Shown: positions 11,048-22,110, counted from the stretch's first letter. The stretch: DNA of 64,000 bases from Pseudomonas sivasensis (GCF_013778505.1 NZ_JAAOWU010000007.1:179420-243419), one strand, 5' to 3'. Made by a program: numbers and translations. Notes: generated by a model from the sequence alone, not told the origin.

Positions 11048-12952
11048 ATGAGTGTGGAAACTCAAAAGGAAACCCTGGGCTTCCAGACCGAGGTGAAGCA
11101 ACTGCTGCACCTCATGATCCATTCGCTGTATTCCAACAAGGAAATTTTCCTTCGCGAATTGATCTCGAACGCCTCTGACGCTGTCGACAAATTACGTTTC
11201 GAAGCCCTGTCCAAGCCTGAGTTGCTGGAAGGTGGCGCCGAACTGAAAATCCGTGTGAGCTTCGATAAAGACGCCAAGACCGTCACCCTCGAAGACAACG
11301 GTATCGGCATGAGCCGTGACGATGCGATCACCCACCTGGGTACCATCGCCAAATCCGGCACCGCTGATTTCATGAAGAACCTGTCCGGTGACCAGAAGAA
11401 AGATTCACACCTGATCGGCCAATTCGGTGTGGGCTTCTACTCGGCCTTCATCGTTGCCGACAAGGTTGAAGTGTTCAGCCGCCGCGCCGGCCTTGACGCC
11501 AGCCAAGGCGTGCATTGGTCCTCCAAGGGTGAGGGCGAGTTTGAAATCGCCACCATCGATAAAGCCGACCGTGGCACCCGCATCGTGCTGCACCTGAAAT
11601 CCGCTGAAGATGAGTTCGCTGACGGCTACCGCCTGCGCAATATCATCAAGAAATACTCCGACCACATCGCTCTGCCAATCGAGTTGCCGAAAGAGCAGGC
11701 TGCCGCCGAAGGCGAAGAAGCGCCTGCCCAGGAATGGGAAGTGGTCAACCGTGCCAGCGCCCTGTGGACCCGTCCTCGCACTGAAGTGAAGGACGAGGAA
11801 TACCAGGAGTTCTACAAGCACATCGCCCACGACTACGAAAACCCACTGAGCTGGAGCCACAATAAGGTCGAAGGCAAGCTGGAATACAGCTCGCTGCTCT
11901 ACGTACCTGCCCGTGCTCCGTTCGACCTGTACCAGCGTGAAGCGCCGAAAGGCCTGAAGCTCTACGTGCAGCGCGTGTTCGTGATGGACCAGGCGGAATC
12001 GTTCCTGCCGCTTTACCTGCGCTTCATCAAAGGCGTGGTCGACTCCAATGACCTGTCGCTGAACGTGTCGCGGGAAATCCTGCAGAAAGACCCGATCATC
12101 GACTCCATGAAGTCGGCGTTGACCAAGCGCGTCCTCGACATGCTGGAAAAACTGGCGAAGAACGAGCCTGAGCAATACAAAGGCTTCTGGAAAAACTTCG
12201 GTCAGGTCATGAAAGAAGGCCCGGCGGAAGATTTCGCCAACAAGGAAAAAATCGCCGGCCTGCTGCGTTTTGCCTCGACTCAGGGCGAAGATGGCGAGCA
12301 GGTGGTGTCCCTGGCCGAGTACCTGGCACGCGCCAAGGAAGGTCAGGACAAGATCTACTACCTGACCGGCGAAACCTACGCTCAGGTCAAGAACAGCCCG
12401 CACCTGGAAGTCTTCCGTAAGAAAGGCATCGAAGTGCTGCTGCTGACCGACCGTATCGATGAGTGGCTGATGAGCTACCTCAGCGAATTCGACGGCAAGA
12501 CCTTTGTCGACGTTGCCCGTGGTGACCTAGACCTGGGTAACCTGGACTCCGAAGAAGAGAAGAAGGAAGCCGAGGAAGTCGCCAAGGCCAAAGAAGGCCT
12601 GGTTGAGCGGATCAAGACGGCCCTCGGCGATGCGGTCAGTGAAGTGCGGGTTTCCCACCGCCTGACCGACTCCCCGGCGATCCTGGCTATCGGCGAGCAG
12701 GACCTGGGCATGCAGATGCGCCAGATTCTCGAAGCCAGCGGCCAGAAGGTTCCGGATTCCAAGCCGATCTTCGAATTCAACCCGGCTCACCCGCTGATCG
12801 AGAAACTCGACGGCGAGCAGAGCGAAGAGCGGTTTGGCGACCTGTCGCACATCCTCTTCGATCAGGCGGCCCTGGCCGCTGGCGACAGCCTCAAGGATCC
12901 GGCCGCGTATGTGCGCCGCCTGAACAAGCTGTTGGTTGAACTGTCGGTTTGA
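11048..12952 (+). CDS. htpG: molecular chaperone HtpG (bacterial Hsp90)
   Basis: This 634-residue cytosolic ATP-dependent chaperone assists folding of client proteins, with DnaK. The N-terminal GHKL ATPase domain shows [16 protein letters not shown], the EDNGIGM motif and the [12 protein letters not shown] lid segment. The middle domain and C-terminal dimerisation domain follow to a normal length. The start [13 protein letters not shown] at 11048 is the family start; in-frame codons upstream at 10982 and 11042 are rejected. An intrinsic terminator follows. Confidence 0.97.
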   Translation: MSVETQKETLGFQTEVKQLLHLMIHSLYSNKEIFLRELISNASDAVDKLRFEALSKPELLEGGAELKIRVSFDKDAKTVTLEDNGIGMSRDDAITHLGTIAKSGTADFMKNLSGDQKKDSHLIGQFGVGFYSAFIVADKVEVFSRRAGLDASQGVHWSSKGEGEFEIATIDKADRGTRIVLHLKSAEDEFADGYRLRNIIKKYSDHIALPIELPKEQAAAEGEEAPAQEWEVVNRASALWTRPRTEVKDEEYQEFYKHIAHDYENPLSWSHNKVEGKLEYSSLLYVPARAPFDLYQREAPKGLKLYVQRVFVMDQAESFLPLYLRFIKGVVDSNDLSLNVSREILQKDPIIDSMKSALTKRVLDMLEKLAKNEPEQYKGFWKNFGQVMKEGPAEDFANKEKIAGLLRFASTQGEDGEQVVSLAEYLARAKEGQDKIYYLTGETYAQVKNSPHLEVFRKKGIEVLLLTDRIDEWLMSYLSEFDGKTFVDVARGDLDLGNLDSEEEKKEAEEVAKAKEGLVERIKTALGDAVSEVRVSHRLTDSPAILAIGEQDLGMQMRQILEASGQKVPDSKPIFEFNPAHPLIEKLDGEQSEERFGDLSHILFDQAALAAGDSLKDPAAYVRRLNKLLVELSV

Positions 12953-12963
12953 CCCCGTTGTAG

Positions 12964-12990
12964 AAAAACCCGCTTCGGCGGGTTTTTTCG
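12964..12990 (+). terminator. terminator of htpG
   Basis: A stem AAAAACCCGC / GCGGGTTTTT with a TTCG loop and a T-run begins 12 bases after the htpG stop. Confidence 0.92.
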
Positions 12991-13018
12991 TTCTACTGCA
13001 CCTCAACTGGAGTAAATG

Positions 13019-13747
13019 ATGAGCCAAGTCACTGTGCGTTCCGTGGTCTATCAGATTGATGGCCAGCCTTATGAGAGCCGCCTGGCATTCGATGCCAGCC
13101 ACCAGGGTCCGTTGCCGGGCTTGTTGATGGCGCCGAACTGGATGGGCGTGAGTGCGGGTGCCGAAGAAATCGCCAAGGCCGTTGCCGGCAAAGGTTATGT
13201 GGTGCTGATTGCCGACTTGTACGGGCAAAGTGTGCGCCCGTCGAATGGCGACGAAGCCGGTGCCGCGATGATGCCGTTGAAGAATGATCGCCCGTTGCTG
13301 AACAAGCGCATGCAGGCGGCCTTTGAGCAGTTGCAAGGTCAGACCGAAGCCGCAGTGGATACCTCGAAGCTGGCGACCTTTGGTTTCTGCTTTGGCGGTT
13401 GCTGCTCCCTGGAGCTGGCACGTACCGGCGCGCCGTTGAAGGCTGCGGTGTCCTTCCACGGCACCCTCGACACGCCGAATCCGGCGGACGCGAAGAACAT
13501 CAAGGGCTCGGTGCTGGTGCTGCACGGTGCTTCCGACCCGTTGGTGCCAAAAGAGCAGCTGCCGGCGTTCGAAGATGAAATGAACGCGGCTGGCGTGGAC
13601 TGGCAATTGCTGAGCTACGGCGGTGCGGTGCATTCCTTCACTGACCCGGAGGCCAATGTGCCGGGCAAGATGATGTACGACGCGAAGACCGCAGCACGGG
13701 CCTTCCAGTCGATGCATAACTTGTTGGATGAAGTGTTCAAGGGCTAA
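13019..13747 (+). CDS. dienelactone hydrolase family protein
   Basis: This 242-residue alpha/beta hydrolase has the DLH-type nucleophile motif GFCFGGCC, with Cys at about residue 124. The Asp of HGASDPLVP and the His of VHSFTDPEA complete a Cys-Asp-His triad. DLH enzymes open lactones such as 4-carboxymethylenebutenolide, but family members are broad and no catabolic genes are nearby, so the substrate is unknown. Two ATGs occur in tandem (13016 and 13019). The second gives better spacing to GGAG (6 rather than 3 bases) and is preferred. Confidence 0.85.
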   Translation: MSQVTVRSVVYQIDGQPYESRLAFDASHQGPLPGLLMAPNWMGVSAGAEEIAKAVAGKGYVVLIADLYGQSVRPSNGDEAGAAMMPLKNDRPLLNKRMQAAFEQLQGQTEAAVDTSKLATFGFCFGGCCSLELARTGAPLKAAVSFHGTLDTPNPADAKNIKGSVLVLHGASDPLVPKEQLPAFEDEMNAAGVDWQLLSYGGAVHSFTDPEANVPGKMMYDAKTAARAFQSMHNLLDEVFKG

Positions 13748-13771
13748 CGCTTAAGCGCTTGTTCCGGCCTC

Positions 13772-13855
13772 ATCGAGGGCAAGTCCCTCCCACATGTTGA
13801 CCGTGTGAATCCGATCAAGTGTGGGAGGGGCGGTGCGAAGATTCGACTTGCCCCC
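13772..13855. repeat. REP-type inverted pair
   Basis: Arm one, ATCGAGGGCAAGTCCCTCCCACAT, starts at 13772. The opposing arm AAGTGTGGGAGGGGCGGTGCGA starts at 13817, with a trailing GACTTGCCCCCG. It is moderately degenerate, and its arms are in the opposite order to the 55681 and 62341 copies. It lies between converging genes (13747 plus, 13861 minus), where it may act as a transcript end. Confidence 0.65.
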
Positions 13856-13860
13856 GTTAG

Positions 13861-14727
13861 CTATCTCAGAGGCAACTCAATTCTTTCAGTTTCACCCGGC
13901 ACCGTCGGCCAATCCCCAGCGGCCCAGCGCTGCCTGGCCTGCTCGATCTTCAACGGATCGCTCGCGACAAAATTCCAATTGATCCGCCGTGGCCCATCCA
14001 GCGGTGCACCGCCAAACACCACCAGGTGGCAATCGCTCCCGGCGCACAGCGTCATCTCCTGTCCTGCCGGCAAGACCACCAGACTCTGCACCTCAAGCGC
14101 CTCGCCCTCCAACTGTGCTTCACCCTCCAGCACGTACACCGCCCGTTGCTCATGCTCGTCAGGGATCAGCAGGGTAGTGGCCGTCTGCATCCGCACCTCG
14201 GCATACAGCGTGGGCGTCAGCACTGGCACTGGCGATTTCAGGCAAAACCCATTGCCGGCGATCATGCGAATCTGCACGCCCAAGTTGTCGCTGATCGGCA
14301 GGCTCGCCGCCGGGTGGTGGCTGTAGTGGCCGGGCCCGGTTTCATGATCCTTGGGTGACGCAAGCCACACTTGCAACCCATGCAGGCTGAAGCCACTGGC
14401 CTTGAGTGCTTGGGGTGTGCGCTCCACATGGGCAATCGCGCTGCCGGCAGTCATCCAGCTGACATCACCCGCTTGCACCTCCTGGTCAGAACCCAAGCTG
14501 TCCTTATGCTGCAGCGCACCGTCGAACAGATAGGTGAGAGTGGATAGGCCGATATGCGGATGCTGACGGATGTTCATGCCGCTGCCCGCTGGGTACTGGG
14601 TGGGCAACATGTGATCAAAGAACACAAAGGGCCCGACACTACGGCATTCCCTTGAGGGCAAGGGGCGCAGGATCGGCTGGCCTTCAACGTCTTCGGGGCG
14701 AGGGCGGATCACGGTGAGGGTGGTCAT
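13861..14727 (-). CDS. pirin family protein
   Basis: This 288-residue bicupin protein has the pirin N-terminal domain, with the metal-binding set in FVFFDHMLP and NIRQHPHIGLSTLTYLFDG (His residues) and an acidic ligand further on in the GSAIAHVE segment. The C-terminal cupin covers about 170-280. Some bacterial pirins act as quercetinases or regulate enzymes; the role of this one is unknown. It reads in the same direction as, and 64 bases after, the osmC-like gene. Confidence 0.88.
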   Translation of the reverse strand: MTTLTVIRPRPEDVEGQPILRPLPSRECRSVGPFVFFDHMLPTQYPAGSGMNIRQHPHIGLSTLTYLFDGALQHKDSLGSDQEVQAGDVSWMTAGSAIAHVERTPQALKASGFSLHGLQVWLASPKDHETGPGHYSHHPAASLPISDNLGVQIRMIAGNGFCLKSPVPVLTPTLYAEVRMQTATTLLIPDEHEQRAVYVLEGEAQLEGEALEVQSLVVLPAGQEMTLCAGSDCHLVVFGGAPLDGPRRINWNFVASDPLKIEQARQRWAAGDWPTVPGETERIELPLR

Positions 14728-14791
14728 GGTACGTCCCAGTCTGAGCGGGTTAGGTGTGATTGAGCATAACCCGCTCGACGAGAGGTTGCCG

Positions 14792-15208
14792 CTATTGGCT
14801 GAATGCGCCTTCGGACAGCTGGGTCTCGATGCTGATTTCGGCAGTGGTCATCAGCTTGTGCACCGGGCACTTGTCCGCCACGCGATGCAGTTCATCGCGC
14901 TGCGCGTCTGTGAGTACGCCCTTGAGGGTCAATTTGACGTTGAGTGTGTATTTGCCTTTTGGCTCTTCGGCGGCGTCGTGGGTGACTTCCACGGTCACGC
15001 CGGTCAGCGGGATATCTTTCTTCTGGGCATAGAGCCTGACGGTCAAGGCCTTGCACGACGCCAGTGCGGCATCGAAGTAATCGTGGGGGGAGGGCGCCGA
15101 GTCGTCGCCACCCAGGCTCTTGGGCAGGTCGGTAAACAGCTCGTGGTTGTTGATGTTGACGCTGTGGCGGAAGTTTTCAGCGTTCAATGTGTTCACGGTA
15201 ACAGGCAT
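14792..15208 (-). CDS. OsmC family protein
   Basis: This 138-residue OsmC/Ohr-fold protein carries two cysteines in the family positions: ALASCKALTVRLYA and ADKCPVHKLM. Members reduce organic or fatty-acid hydroperoxides using these thiols. The ATG at 15208 has a GAGG site six bases upstream; the GTG at 15220 overlaps that site and is rejected. It probably shares a transcript with the pirin gene downstream, suggesting a small stress-response unit, which is inference. Confidence 0.88.
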   Translation of the reverse strand: MPVTVNTLNAENFRHSVNINNHELFTDLPKSLGGDDSAPSPHDYFDAALASCKALTVRLYAQKKDIPLTGVTVEVTHDAAEEPKGKYTLNVKLTLKGVLTDAQRDELHRVADKCPVHKLMTTAEISIETQLSEGAFSQ

Positions 15209-15347
15209 GGCAAACCTCACAGGGTGGCAGGATGAAGGTCATGCAGTTATAGAGCATGCTGGCACTTCAGTGTTCCGCGTTTTTCCACGATGAACCTCGG
15301 CACAGGGCACAAGGTCTACCCGTATTGGCCCCCATTGAGGTTGTACC

Positions 15348-16370
15348 GTGCCCTGGATCCGCCTGAGTCTTGCCCTGTTGCTCGCCGCCGGTAGTCTCGC
15401 TGTGCAGGCGCGTGACTATGCCTACAGCGACGCCCACCTGCATTACGTGGATTTTTTCCAGGAAACTGCCGGCATGGATAAATTGCTCAAGGCCATGGCC
15501 GAGAATCGCATCGAGCATGTGATGATTTCCGGCATTCCCGTTGCGAAGAAATGGCACGAAGACGAGCCCAAACGCCCGCGCTACTACGCCGGTGATGACG
15601 CCGATGCCTATTGGTACAGCGCCACTGACGTCATCGTCGCTGCGGCCGTGAACAAGCTCACCCCAGAACAGCGCCAGCATTTTCATCCGTTTCTAAGCGG
15701 CTTCAATCCCAACGACAAGAACTCTGCCGCCCATATCCAACGCATGCTCGACCTTAATCCAGGGCTCTGGCAGGGCATTGGAGAGGTGTTCACCCGTCAC
15801 GATGACCTGACCGCGCTTACCTCAGGCGATACCCCACGTGCCAATAACGAGGCAATGACGCGGATATACCACCTGGCCGCCGAAAACGACCTGCCGGTAA
15901 TGCTGCACTCGAACATCACCTCCAAGCGCGAGCGTAACCCGCTGTATTTAGCTGAGATCGAAGAGCCGTTGCGCAACCACCCGCACACCCGTTTTATCTG
16001 GGCCCATGCCGGTACCAGCAAGGAAATTCACCGTCATCAGGTCCAGATGGACTTCCTGCTGCCCACGTTAAGCCGGATGCTGGAGGCCTATCCCAATCTG
16101 TATATCGACCTGTCCTGGAGCATGCTCACGCCGTATTTGCTGGACGATGCGGGTCAGCCTCGGCCGGAGTGGATAAAGCTGGTGGAGCGCTTCCCGGAGC
16201 GTTTTATGCTGGGCTCGGACGTCGTAGGGCGTTTCAATAAGCTGGGTAAGGAAATGCGCCGCTTTGATCCCTTCCTCGATGCATTGCCCGAAGACGTCGC
16301 CCACAAGGTTGCACGGGATAACTTCCTGGCCATTCTGCCTAAACTACCTCGCGATGGTGGCGCACGTTGA
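15348..16370 (+). CDS. exported amidohydrolase family protein
   Basis: This 340-residue protein starts with a Sec signal peptide (about 1-22, cleaved after VQA). The mature part is a TIM-barrel metal hydrolase of the amidohydrolase-2 group. Metal-binding signatures are DAHLHY (HxH) near residue 30, MLHSNIT, IWAHAG and the late Asp in MLGSDVVGR. The start is GTG, seven bases after GAGG. A periplasmic location is predicted. The natural substrate is unknown; relatives hydrolyse or decarboxylate cyclic acids and lactones. Confidence 0.82.
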   Translation: MPWIRLSLALLLAAGSLAVQARDYAYSDAHLHYVDFFQETAGMDKLLKAMAENRIEHVMISGIPVAKKWHEDEPKRPRYYAGDDADAYWYSATDVIVAAAVNKLTPEQRQHFHPFLSGFNPNDKNSAAHIQRMLDLNPGLWQGIGEVFTRHDDLTALTSGDTPRANNEAMTRIYHLAAENDLPVMLHSNITSKRERNPLYLAEIEEPLRNHPHTRFIWAHAGTSKEIHRHQVQMDFLLPTLSRMLEAYPNLYIDLSWSMLTPYLLDDAGQPRPEWIKLVERFPERFMLGSDVVGRFNKLGKEMRRFDPFLDALPEDVAHKVARDNFLAILPKLPRDGGAR

Positions 16371-16466
16371 TATCGCGTTTTCGTCTTACGCAAATACAGT
16401 AGAGCGCCGATAACTTCCAGGAGACCGGCTGCAGGTGAATGCAGCGCTTTTGGAAGGATCCAGGCA

Positions 16467-18092
16467 ATGAATATCCGTAGTTTGAATATTGCCCCGCGCG
16501 CCGGTTTGGGCTTTGGCGTGCTGGCGGTGATGGTGTTTGCTCTGGGCGGCTTTGCGCTGCTGCAGATGGCCAACATGCGCCAGCAGTCGGATCAGGTGGA
16601 AAACAACTGGCTGCCCAGCGTGATGGCAGTGGGGGAGATGAGCCAGGACGTGTTGCGCATTCGCGCGCTGACCTTGCGCTTGCTGGTCACCCGCGATCCC
16701 CAGGCCGTGGCGCAGAACGAGCAGAAAATCACCGAGATCAAAGCCGCGCTGCATAACGCCGAAGGGCTGTACGAAGCGTTGATCGTATTGCCCGAGGAGC
16801 GTGTGTTGTTTGATCGACTCAAGGTCGAGGAGCAGCGCTACCTGCAGCGCCAGGAGCAGGTGGTGGCGCTGTCCAAGGCTAACCGGCTGGAGGAAGCGAT
16901 TCAGGTGGTCAACGGTGAGATGAATCAGTTGGCTGACGAAATGGCACTGACCTTGCGATCCCTGGTTAATCTAAACAAGGCCAGTGCCAACGAAGCGGCA
17001 AAGCAGGCACAGCATGTATTCAGCCAGTCGCGTACTTGGGTGATCGCCATGGTTGCCCTGGCTGCGCTGGTCACCATCGGCCTGGCGGTCTGGCTGACCC
17101 GCAGTATCGTGTTGCCACTGGCTCAGTCGCTCAAAGTTGCCCAGAACGTTGCCAGCGGCGATCTGACTGGGGACATCATACTGAGTGGCAAGGATGAACC
17201 CGCGCGCTTGCAGCGGGCGCTCAAGGGGATGCAGGACACCTTGCGTGACACCATCCGGCGTATCTCGGAGTCTTCGAGCCAACTTGCGTCGGCGTCCGAG
17301 GAACTCAGCTGCGTTACCGAGGATGCCACCCGCGGTTTGCACCAGCAAAGCCAGGAAATCGAACAGGCCGCAACGGCGGTCAATCAGATGACGGCCGCGG
17401 TGGAGGAGGTGGCAAGCAATGCGGTGGCCACGTCACAGGCATCTCGCGAGTCTGACCGTATCGCCCAGCAAGGGCGTGAGCAGGTGCATCAAACGGTAGT
17501 GTCGATTGAGGCGCTGGCCTCGGATGTGACCGCCAATGCGACCCAGGTCGAGGACTTGGCTCAGAAGGTCTATGGCATTAGTAAGGTGCTGGATGTGATT
17601 CGTTCGATTGCCGAGCAGACCAATCTGTTGGCGCTGAATGCTGCCATTGAGGCTGCGCGGGCAGGTGATGCGGGGCGCGGCTTTGCGGTGGTCGCCGACG
17701 AGGTGCGCGCGTTGGCCCATCGCACTCAGCAGTCGACGCAGGAAATCGAGCAGATGATCGGTGGGATTCAGCAAGGCACGGAGCAAGCCGTCAGTTCAAT
17801 GCAGCAGAGCAACACCCGGGCGCGTTCCACCTTGGACATCGCCAAGTCGGCGGGGACTGCGCTGGAGGCAATTGCATCGGCGTTCACGCTGATCAATGAG
17901 CGCAACCTGGTGATTGCCAGTGCGTCTGAACAGCAGGCGGCGGTGGCGAGGGAGGTGGATCGCAACTTGATGAATATCCGCGACCTGGCGCATCAGACGT
18001 CCGCCGGAGCTAATCAGACCAGTGCGGCGAGTCAGGAGTTGTCGCGGTTGGCGGTGGATTTGAATTCGATGGTGGCGCGGTTTTCGGTGTAG
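16467..18092 (+). CDS. methyl-accepting chemotaxis protein (four-helix-bundle sensor)
   Basis: This 541-residue chemoreceptor has membrane segments at about 14-34 and 190-210, enclosing a periplasmic domain of about 155 residues with 4HB_MCP character. A HAMP domain (about 211-265) and a cytoplasmic coiled-coil follow. The kinase-interacting hairpin tip reads [19 protein letters not shown]. The C-terminus ends SMVARFSV with no NWETF-like pentapeptide, so it lacks a direct CheR/CheB tether. The ligand is unknown. Confidence 0.92.
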   Translation: MNIRSLNIAPRAGLGFGVLAVMVFALGGFALLQMANMRQQSDQVENNWLPSVMAVGEMSQDVLRIRALTLRLLVTRDPQAVAQNEQKITEIKAALHNAEGLYEALIVLPEERVLFDRLKVEEQRYLQRQEQVVALSKANRLEEAIQVVNGEMNQLADEMALTLRSLVNLNKASANEAAKQAQHVFSQSRTWVIAMVALAALVTIGLAVWLTRSIVLPLAQSLKVAQNVASGDLTGDIILSGKDEPARLQRALKGMQDTLRDTIRRISESSSQLASASEELSCVTEDATRGLHQQSQEIEQAATAVNQMTAAVEEVASNAVATSQASRESDRIAQQGREQVHQTVVSIEALASDVTANATQVEDLAQKVYGISKVLDVIRSIAEQTNLLALNAAIEAARAGDAGRGFAVVADEVRALAHRTQQSTQEIEQMIGGIQQGTEQAVSSMQQSNTRARSTLDIAKSAGTALEAIASAFTLINERNLVIASASEQQAAVAREVDRNLMNIRDLAHQTSAGANQTSAASQELSRLAVDLNSMVARFSV

Positions 18093-18161
18093 TGCGCAGG
18101 TTGGGTGTATGTCCGTTGTTCAGGTAACGGATGTATACCCGGTCAACTCCAGTCTTCCATA

Positions 18162-18190
18162 AAAAAGCCCCGAACCAGTCGGGGCTTTTT
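18162..18190. terminator. bidirectional terminator between chemoreceptor gene and fabB
   Basis: A 12-bp perfect stem AAAAAGCCCCGA / TCGGGGCTTTTT with a five-base loop lies between converging genes. It should end both transcripts. Confidence 0.93.
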
Positions 18191-18211
18191 CAGTGGATCA
18201 AGCTACAGGTC

Positions 18212-19432
18212 TTACTTACCCTGCCAGCGCTTCAGTACCAAGGTGGCGTTAGTGCCACCGAAGCCGAAGCTGTTGCTCATCACTGTGTCGATCTTGGCGT
18301 TTTCAACGGTCTTGGTCAGGATCGGCATATCGGCGACGACCGGGTCGATCTCGTCGATGTTGGCCGAACCGGCCATGAAGTTGCCTTCCATCATCAGCAG
18401 GCAGTAGATCGCTTCGTGAACGCCAGCGGCGCCCAAGGAGTGACCCGACAGGCTCTTGGTGGAGCTGATGGCCGGAGCCTTGTCGCCGAATACCGCACGT
18501 ACACCTTCCATTTCCTTGGCGTCGCCGACCGGAGTCGAGGTGCCGTGGGTGTTCAGGTAGTCGATTGGGGTATCTACAGTGGACATGGCCATCTGCATGC
18601 AACGGATAGCGCCTTCACCGCTCGGGGCAACCATGTCGTAGCCGTCGGACGTCGCGCCGTAGCCAACGATTTCCGCGTAGATCTTGGCACCACGGGCCAG
18701 AGCGTGTTCCAGCTCCTCGACCACCACCATGCCGCCACCGCCGGCGATGACGAAGCCGTCACGCTTGGCGTCGTAGGCGCGGGAGGCCTTTTCCGGGGTT
18801 TCGTTGTACTGGGTGGACAGTGCGCCCATGGCGTCGAACAGGAACGACTGGCTCCAATGTTCTTCTTCACCGCCGCCGGCGAACACGATGTCCTGCTTGC
18901 CCAGCTGGATCTGCTCTACCGCAGTACCGATGCAGTGAGCACTGGTGGCGCAGGCGGAGGAGATCGAGTAGTTCACGCCCTTAATGGCGAACGGTGTAGC
19001 CAGGCAGGCCGAAACGGTGCTGCCCATGGTCCGCGTTACACGGTACGGGCCAACGCGCTTCACGCCTTTCTCGCGCAGGATGTCCAGCGCTTCCATTTGG
19101 TTCAGGGTGGATGCGCCGCCCGAACCGGCGATCAGGCCGGTGCGTACGTTCGATACCTGGTCTTCGCTCAGGCCGGAGTCGGCGATGGCATCTTTCATGG
19201 CCAGATAGGCGTAGGCGGCAGCGTGGCCAACGAAGCGATAGATCTTGCGATCGATCAGTTCTTCGAGGGGCAGGTCGATGGAGCCGGAAACCTGGCTACG
19301 CAGACCCATTTCGGCATATTCCGGGTTGAAGCGGATGCCAGGGCGACTTGCACGCAGGTTAGCGGTGACGGTCTCTTTGTCATTGCCCAGGCAAGAAACG
19401 ATGCCCAGACCAGTGATAACGACGCGGCGCAT
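18212..19432 (-). CDS. fabB: beta-ketoacyl-ACP synthase I
   Basis: This 406-residue condensing enzyme elongates acyl-ACP and is needed for unsaturated fatty acids. The catalytic triad is clear: C161 in [12 protein letters not shown]296 in [11 protein letters not shown] and H331 in [11 protein letters not shown]. Length and start ([10 protein letters not shown]) are standard. It lies 11 bases after fabA and is the second gene of fabAB. It is probably controlled from the promoter region upstream of fabA. Confidence 0.97.
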   Translation of the reverse strand: MRRVVITGLGIVSCLGNDKETVTANLRASRPGIRFNPEYAEMGLRSQVSGSIDLPLEELIDRKIYRFVGHAAAYAYLAMKDAIADSGLSEDQVSNVRTGLIAGSGGASTLNQMEALDILREKGVKRVGPYRVTRTMGSTVSACLATPFAIKGVNYSISSACATSAHCIGTAVEQIQLGKQDIVFAGGGEEEHWSQSFLFDAMGALSTQYNETPEKASRAYDAKRDGFVIAGGGGMVVVEELEHALARGAKIYAEIVGYGATSDGYDMVAPSGEGAIRCMQMAMSTVDTPIDYLNTHGTSTPVGDAKEMEGVRAVFGDKAPAISSTKSLSGHSLGAAGVHEAIYCLLMMEGNFMAGSANIDEIDPVVADMPILTKTVENAKIDTVMSNSFGFGGTNATLVLKRWQGK

Positions 19433-19443
19433 GCGGATAACCC

Positions 19444-19959
19444 TTAAAAGTTGTCAGTGGAAGTGAATACGCCGACCCGAAGGCCTTCGGCAGTATAGAT
19501 CTCGCGACCGTCGACGCTCACCGAACCATCGGCGATGGCCAGGTTCAGCTTGCCCTTGAGGACGCGCTTGATCTGAATGTTGTAGGTGACTTTCTTGGCG
19601 GTCGGCAGGACCTGGCCAAAGAACTTCACTTCGCCCGAACCCAGGGCGCGGCCGCGGCCTGGCAAACCCTGCCAGCCGAGGAAGAAGCCGACCAGTTGCC
19701 ACATGGCGTCGAGGCCCAGGCAACCTGGCATCACAGGGTCGCCTTCGAAATGGCAGGCGAAGAACCACAGGTCCGGGGTGATATCCAGCTCGGCGACCAA
19801 TTCACCTTTGCCGTACTTGCCACCCTCTTCACTGATATGGGTGATGCGATCCACCATCAGCATGTTCGGGGCGGGCAGTTGCGCGTTACCTGGGCCGAAC
19901 AGCTCACCGCGACTGCAGCGCAGCAGGTCTTCCCGAGTAAAGGCGTTTTGTTTGGTCAT
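19444..19959 (-). CDS. fabA: 3-hydroxydecanoyl-ACP dehydratase/isomerase
   Basis: This 171-residue hotdog enzyme dehydrates 3-hydroxydecanoyl-ACP and isomerises the trans-2 product to cis-3, the branch point for unsaturated fatty acids. The active-site residues are H70 in [14 protein letters not shown] and D84 in GLDAMWQL. It is the first gene of the fabAB operon. A DesT-like operator is found 133 bases upstream of its start. Confidence 0.97.
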   Translation of the reverse strand: MTKQNAFTREDLLRCSRGELFGPGNAQLPAPNMLMVDRITHISEEGGKYGKGELVAELDITPDLWFFACHFEGDPVMPGCLGLDAMWQLVGFFLGWQGLPGRGRALGSGEVKFFGQVLPTAKKVTYNIQIKRVLKGKLNLAIADGSVSVDGREIYTAEGLRVGVFTSTDNF

Positions 19960-20091
19960 GCGAGCTCCTCAATAATCCCATGCGGCAGGGTAGGGCAAAT
20001 CTTCCCGAACCGAATGAAGCGTTCATGCCTCATGTCGGCAGCCTACACATAGACTATTGCGTTGTAGTGAAAGTCACAGCGTTAGGCACTG

Positions 20092-20109
20092 AATGTACAC
20101 TTGTTCACT
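20092..20109 (-). promoter_or_regulatory. candidate DesT operator upstream of fabAB
   Basis: The 18-base imperfect palindrome reads AGTGAACAAGTGTACATT on the minus strand; six of nine half-site positions match. In P. aeruginosa the TetR-family acyl-CoA sensor DesT binds an AGTGAAC-type palindrome before fabAB. Position and half-site agree; binding itself is inferred from memory of the motif. Confidence 0.45.
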
Positions 20110-20110
20110 G

Positions 20111-20142
20111 AAATTTTAAACCGGGCCCGTTTGAGGGGCCCG
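20111..20142 (-). terminator. terminator of the receptor/binding-protein/kinase operon
   Basis: On the minus strand a 7-bp GC stem CGGGCCC / GGGCCCG with a seven-base loop is followed by GTTTAAAATTT. It lies 67 bases after the kinase stop and just before the fabA upstream region. Confidence 0.65.
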
Positions 20143-20208
20143 TTCGGGTGCCTAAGACTGCCGCACTTTCGTCTTTCACGCCAGTCGGACTTGGTTGATG
20201 GCGCACCG

Positions 20209-22110
20209 CTATTGCACCCAACGCTGCAGGATTTGCTGTAAATCCGTACGTTTGAACGGCTTGGCCAGGTAATCGTTCATGCCCGCCGCCAGGCAGGCTT
20301 CGCGGTCGCCCTGCAAGGCGTTGGCGGTGAGAGCGATGATTGGCAGGTCGGCACACCCTGGCAACTGGCGAATCTGCCGGGTGGCTTCGTAGCCATCAAT
20401 CAGCGGCAGTCGGCAATCCATCAGGATCGCCGTGAAAATTAGGCTCTCGGCACTGCGGATCGCTTCGGCACCGTCAGTGGCCAGGCTCACTTCGAACCCC
20501 AGGCTGCGCAGCATCGCTTCCACCACGGTGCGGTTGACCGGATTGTCCTCCACCAGCAACACATGGCGGCCATCACCAGCGCTGTGCTTGCCCTCAGCAT
20601 TCTGGGCCACCGCGGGCAGGCTTTGTTGATCCAGCGCCAGTGGAATTTCCAGGGTAAACACCGAGCCACGGCCTTCTTCGCTCTGAGCGCGGAGGGTGCC
20701 GCCCATGCGCTCGGCCAGGGTGCGGGCGATGGGAAGTCCCAGCCCGGTGCCGCCGTAACGTCTTGAAATGGAACTGTCGGCCTGCTGGAACGCATCGAAC
20801 ATCAATTCCAGGCGTTCCGTGGAAATTCCGATACCACTGTCACGCACGGTGCAGGTGAACCACACAAGCTCATGGTCGAGGGTTTGCCAATGGGGTTCGA
20901 CGCTGACGGTGCCGTGCTCGGTGAACTTCAAGGCATTGCCGATCAGGTTCACCAGAATCTGGCGGATCCGCGTCGGATCCCCCCGCACTCGGAGTGCATC
21001 CATACCCGGCGGGATCGGCAGCTTGAGCACCAGCCCACGCTGCTGCGCGCTGTGCTGGAAGGCCTGGGCGCAACTGTTGATCAGGTCGGCCAGGTTGAAC
21101 GAAATATGTTCCAGCTCCAGGGCCTCGCGTTCGATGCGCGAGAAGTCGAGGATATCGTTGATCACTTTGAGCAGATGCTCGGTGGACTCGGAGGCCAGCG
21201 CCGCGTATTCAGTCTGCTCCTCGGTCATCTCGGTGGTTTCCAGCAGTTGCAGCATGCCCAGTACGCCGTTCATCGGCGTGCGCAGTTCGTGGCTCATCAT
21301 CGCCAGGAAGTCTGACTTCGCATTGTTGGCACGCTCGGCTTCTTCACGGGTCTGGATCAGTTGCGCCATGGCCTGCTGCTGTTCACGACTGGCCTGGTTG
21401 AGGCCTTCGGCCAAATTGTTGATGTGCCTCGAAAGGTCGCCCAGCTCTGAATCATCCACAATCGGCAGTGGCGTCTTGTAGTCGCCTTGCTGGATCGCCT
21501 TGACGGCATTGCCCATGGCGCTGATCGGTTGCGACAGGCTGGCGGCCAGGCGCCGGGCGAGCAGGAAGGTAAACAGCAGGGCGAACAACGCCAGGATGCC
21601 CGCCTTGAACAGAATCTCCTGTTGGCGCTGGCTGAAGGCGTCATTGGACATGCCGACAATCACCCGTCCCAGGTAATCCGCGCGCGGCGCCTTGGATTCG
21701 TTGAGGTTGTCCTCGAAAAAGTCGTTGCCCAGCTGGATATGTTGCAGGCGGATCGGCGCCTGGAAGATTTTCACCGACAGCGAGCGGTCGTGTTTCTCCG
21801 ACGGCTGCTCGACGTACACCAGAATGTTTTCGCTGCTGTCCTGAATCTCCAGGAAGCGCACATGGGGCGTGGCCAATGTCGCGCGCAGCAGGCTATCAAG
21901 CACATCGTTGTTGCCTGAGATCACGCCGTATTCGGTGGCGGGCGCGAGCTGGTTGGCTATCAGTTGGCCCGTGTGGTCCAGTTCCTGGCGCAGGTCCTGG
22001 ATACGCACGAAAGTGAAAAAGCTGATCAGCAGCAACGTCAGCAACAGTGCCGGACCCAGGGTGATGAGCTGGGTGCGTGTGTTGATGTCCCAACGACGAC
22101 GCAAGGTCAT
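20209..22110 (-). CDS. hybrid sensor histidine kinase (PA1611-like)
   Basis: This 633-residue membrane kinase has segments at about 16-36 and 168-186 that flank a periplasmic sensor domain of about 130 residues. HAMP (about 187-240) and HisKA (H274 in [10 protein letters not shown]) follow. Then come the HATPase domain (N, G1 and G2 boxes around 392, 424-430 and 453-459) and a C-terminal receiver with D565 in [13 protein letters not shown]. There is no C-terminal Hpt domain, so a separate phosphotransfer protein is needed. In P. aeruginosa the kinase PA1611 at the equivalent place beside fabAB signals through HptB and interacts with RetS; the same is inferred here. The start overlaps the upstream gene's stop by four bases. 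Confidence 0.9.
   Translation of the reverse strand: MTLRRRWDINTRTQLITLGPALLLTLLLISFFTFVRIQDLRQELDHTGQLIANQLAPATEYGVISGNNDVLDSLLRATLATPHVRFLEIQDSSENILVYVEQPSEKHDRSLSVKIFQAPIRLQHIQLGNDFFEDNLNESKAPRADYLGRVIVGMSNDAFSQRQQEILFKAGILALFALLFTFLLARRLAASLSQPISAMGNAVKAIQQGDYKTPLPIVDDSELGDLSRHINNLAEGLNQASREQQQAMAQLIQTREEAERANNAKSDFLAMMSHELRTPMNGVLGMLQLLETTEMTEEQTEYAALASESTEHLLKVINDILDFSRIEREALELEHISFNLADLINSCAQAFQHSAQQRGLVLKLPIPPGMDALRVRGDPTRIRQILVNLIGNALKFTEHGTVSVEPHWQTLDHELVWFTCTVRDSGIGISTERLELMFDAFQQADSSISRRYGGTGLGLPIARTLAERMGGTLRAQSEEGRGSVFTLEIPLALDQQSLPAVAQNAEGKHSAGDGRHVLLVEDNPVNRTVVEAMLRSLGFEVSLATDGAEAIRSAESLIFTAILMDCRLPLIDGYEATRQIRQLPGCADLPIIALTANALQGDREACLAAGMNDYLAKPFKRTDLQQILQRWVQ

Noticed and set aside
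13005..13018. Start of the dienelactone hydrolase gene at 13016
   Set aside because: Only three bases separate it from GGAG; the next ATG at 13019 has normal spacing.
18131..19447. 438-residue plus-strand ORF opposite fabB
   Set aside because: It lies entirely over fabB and has no recognisable domain; its composition is that of an antisense shadow.
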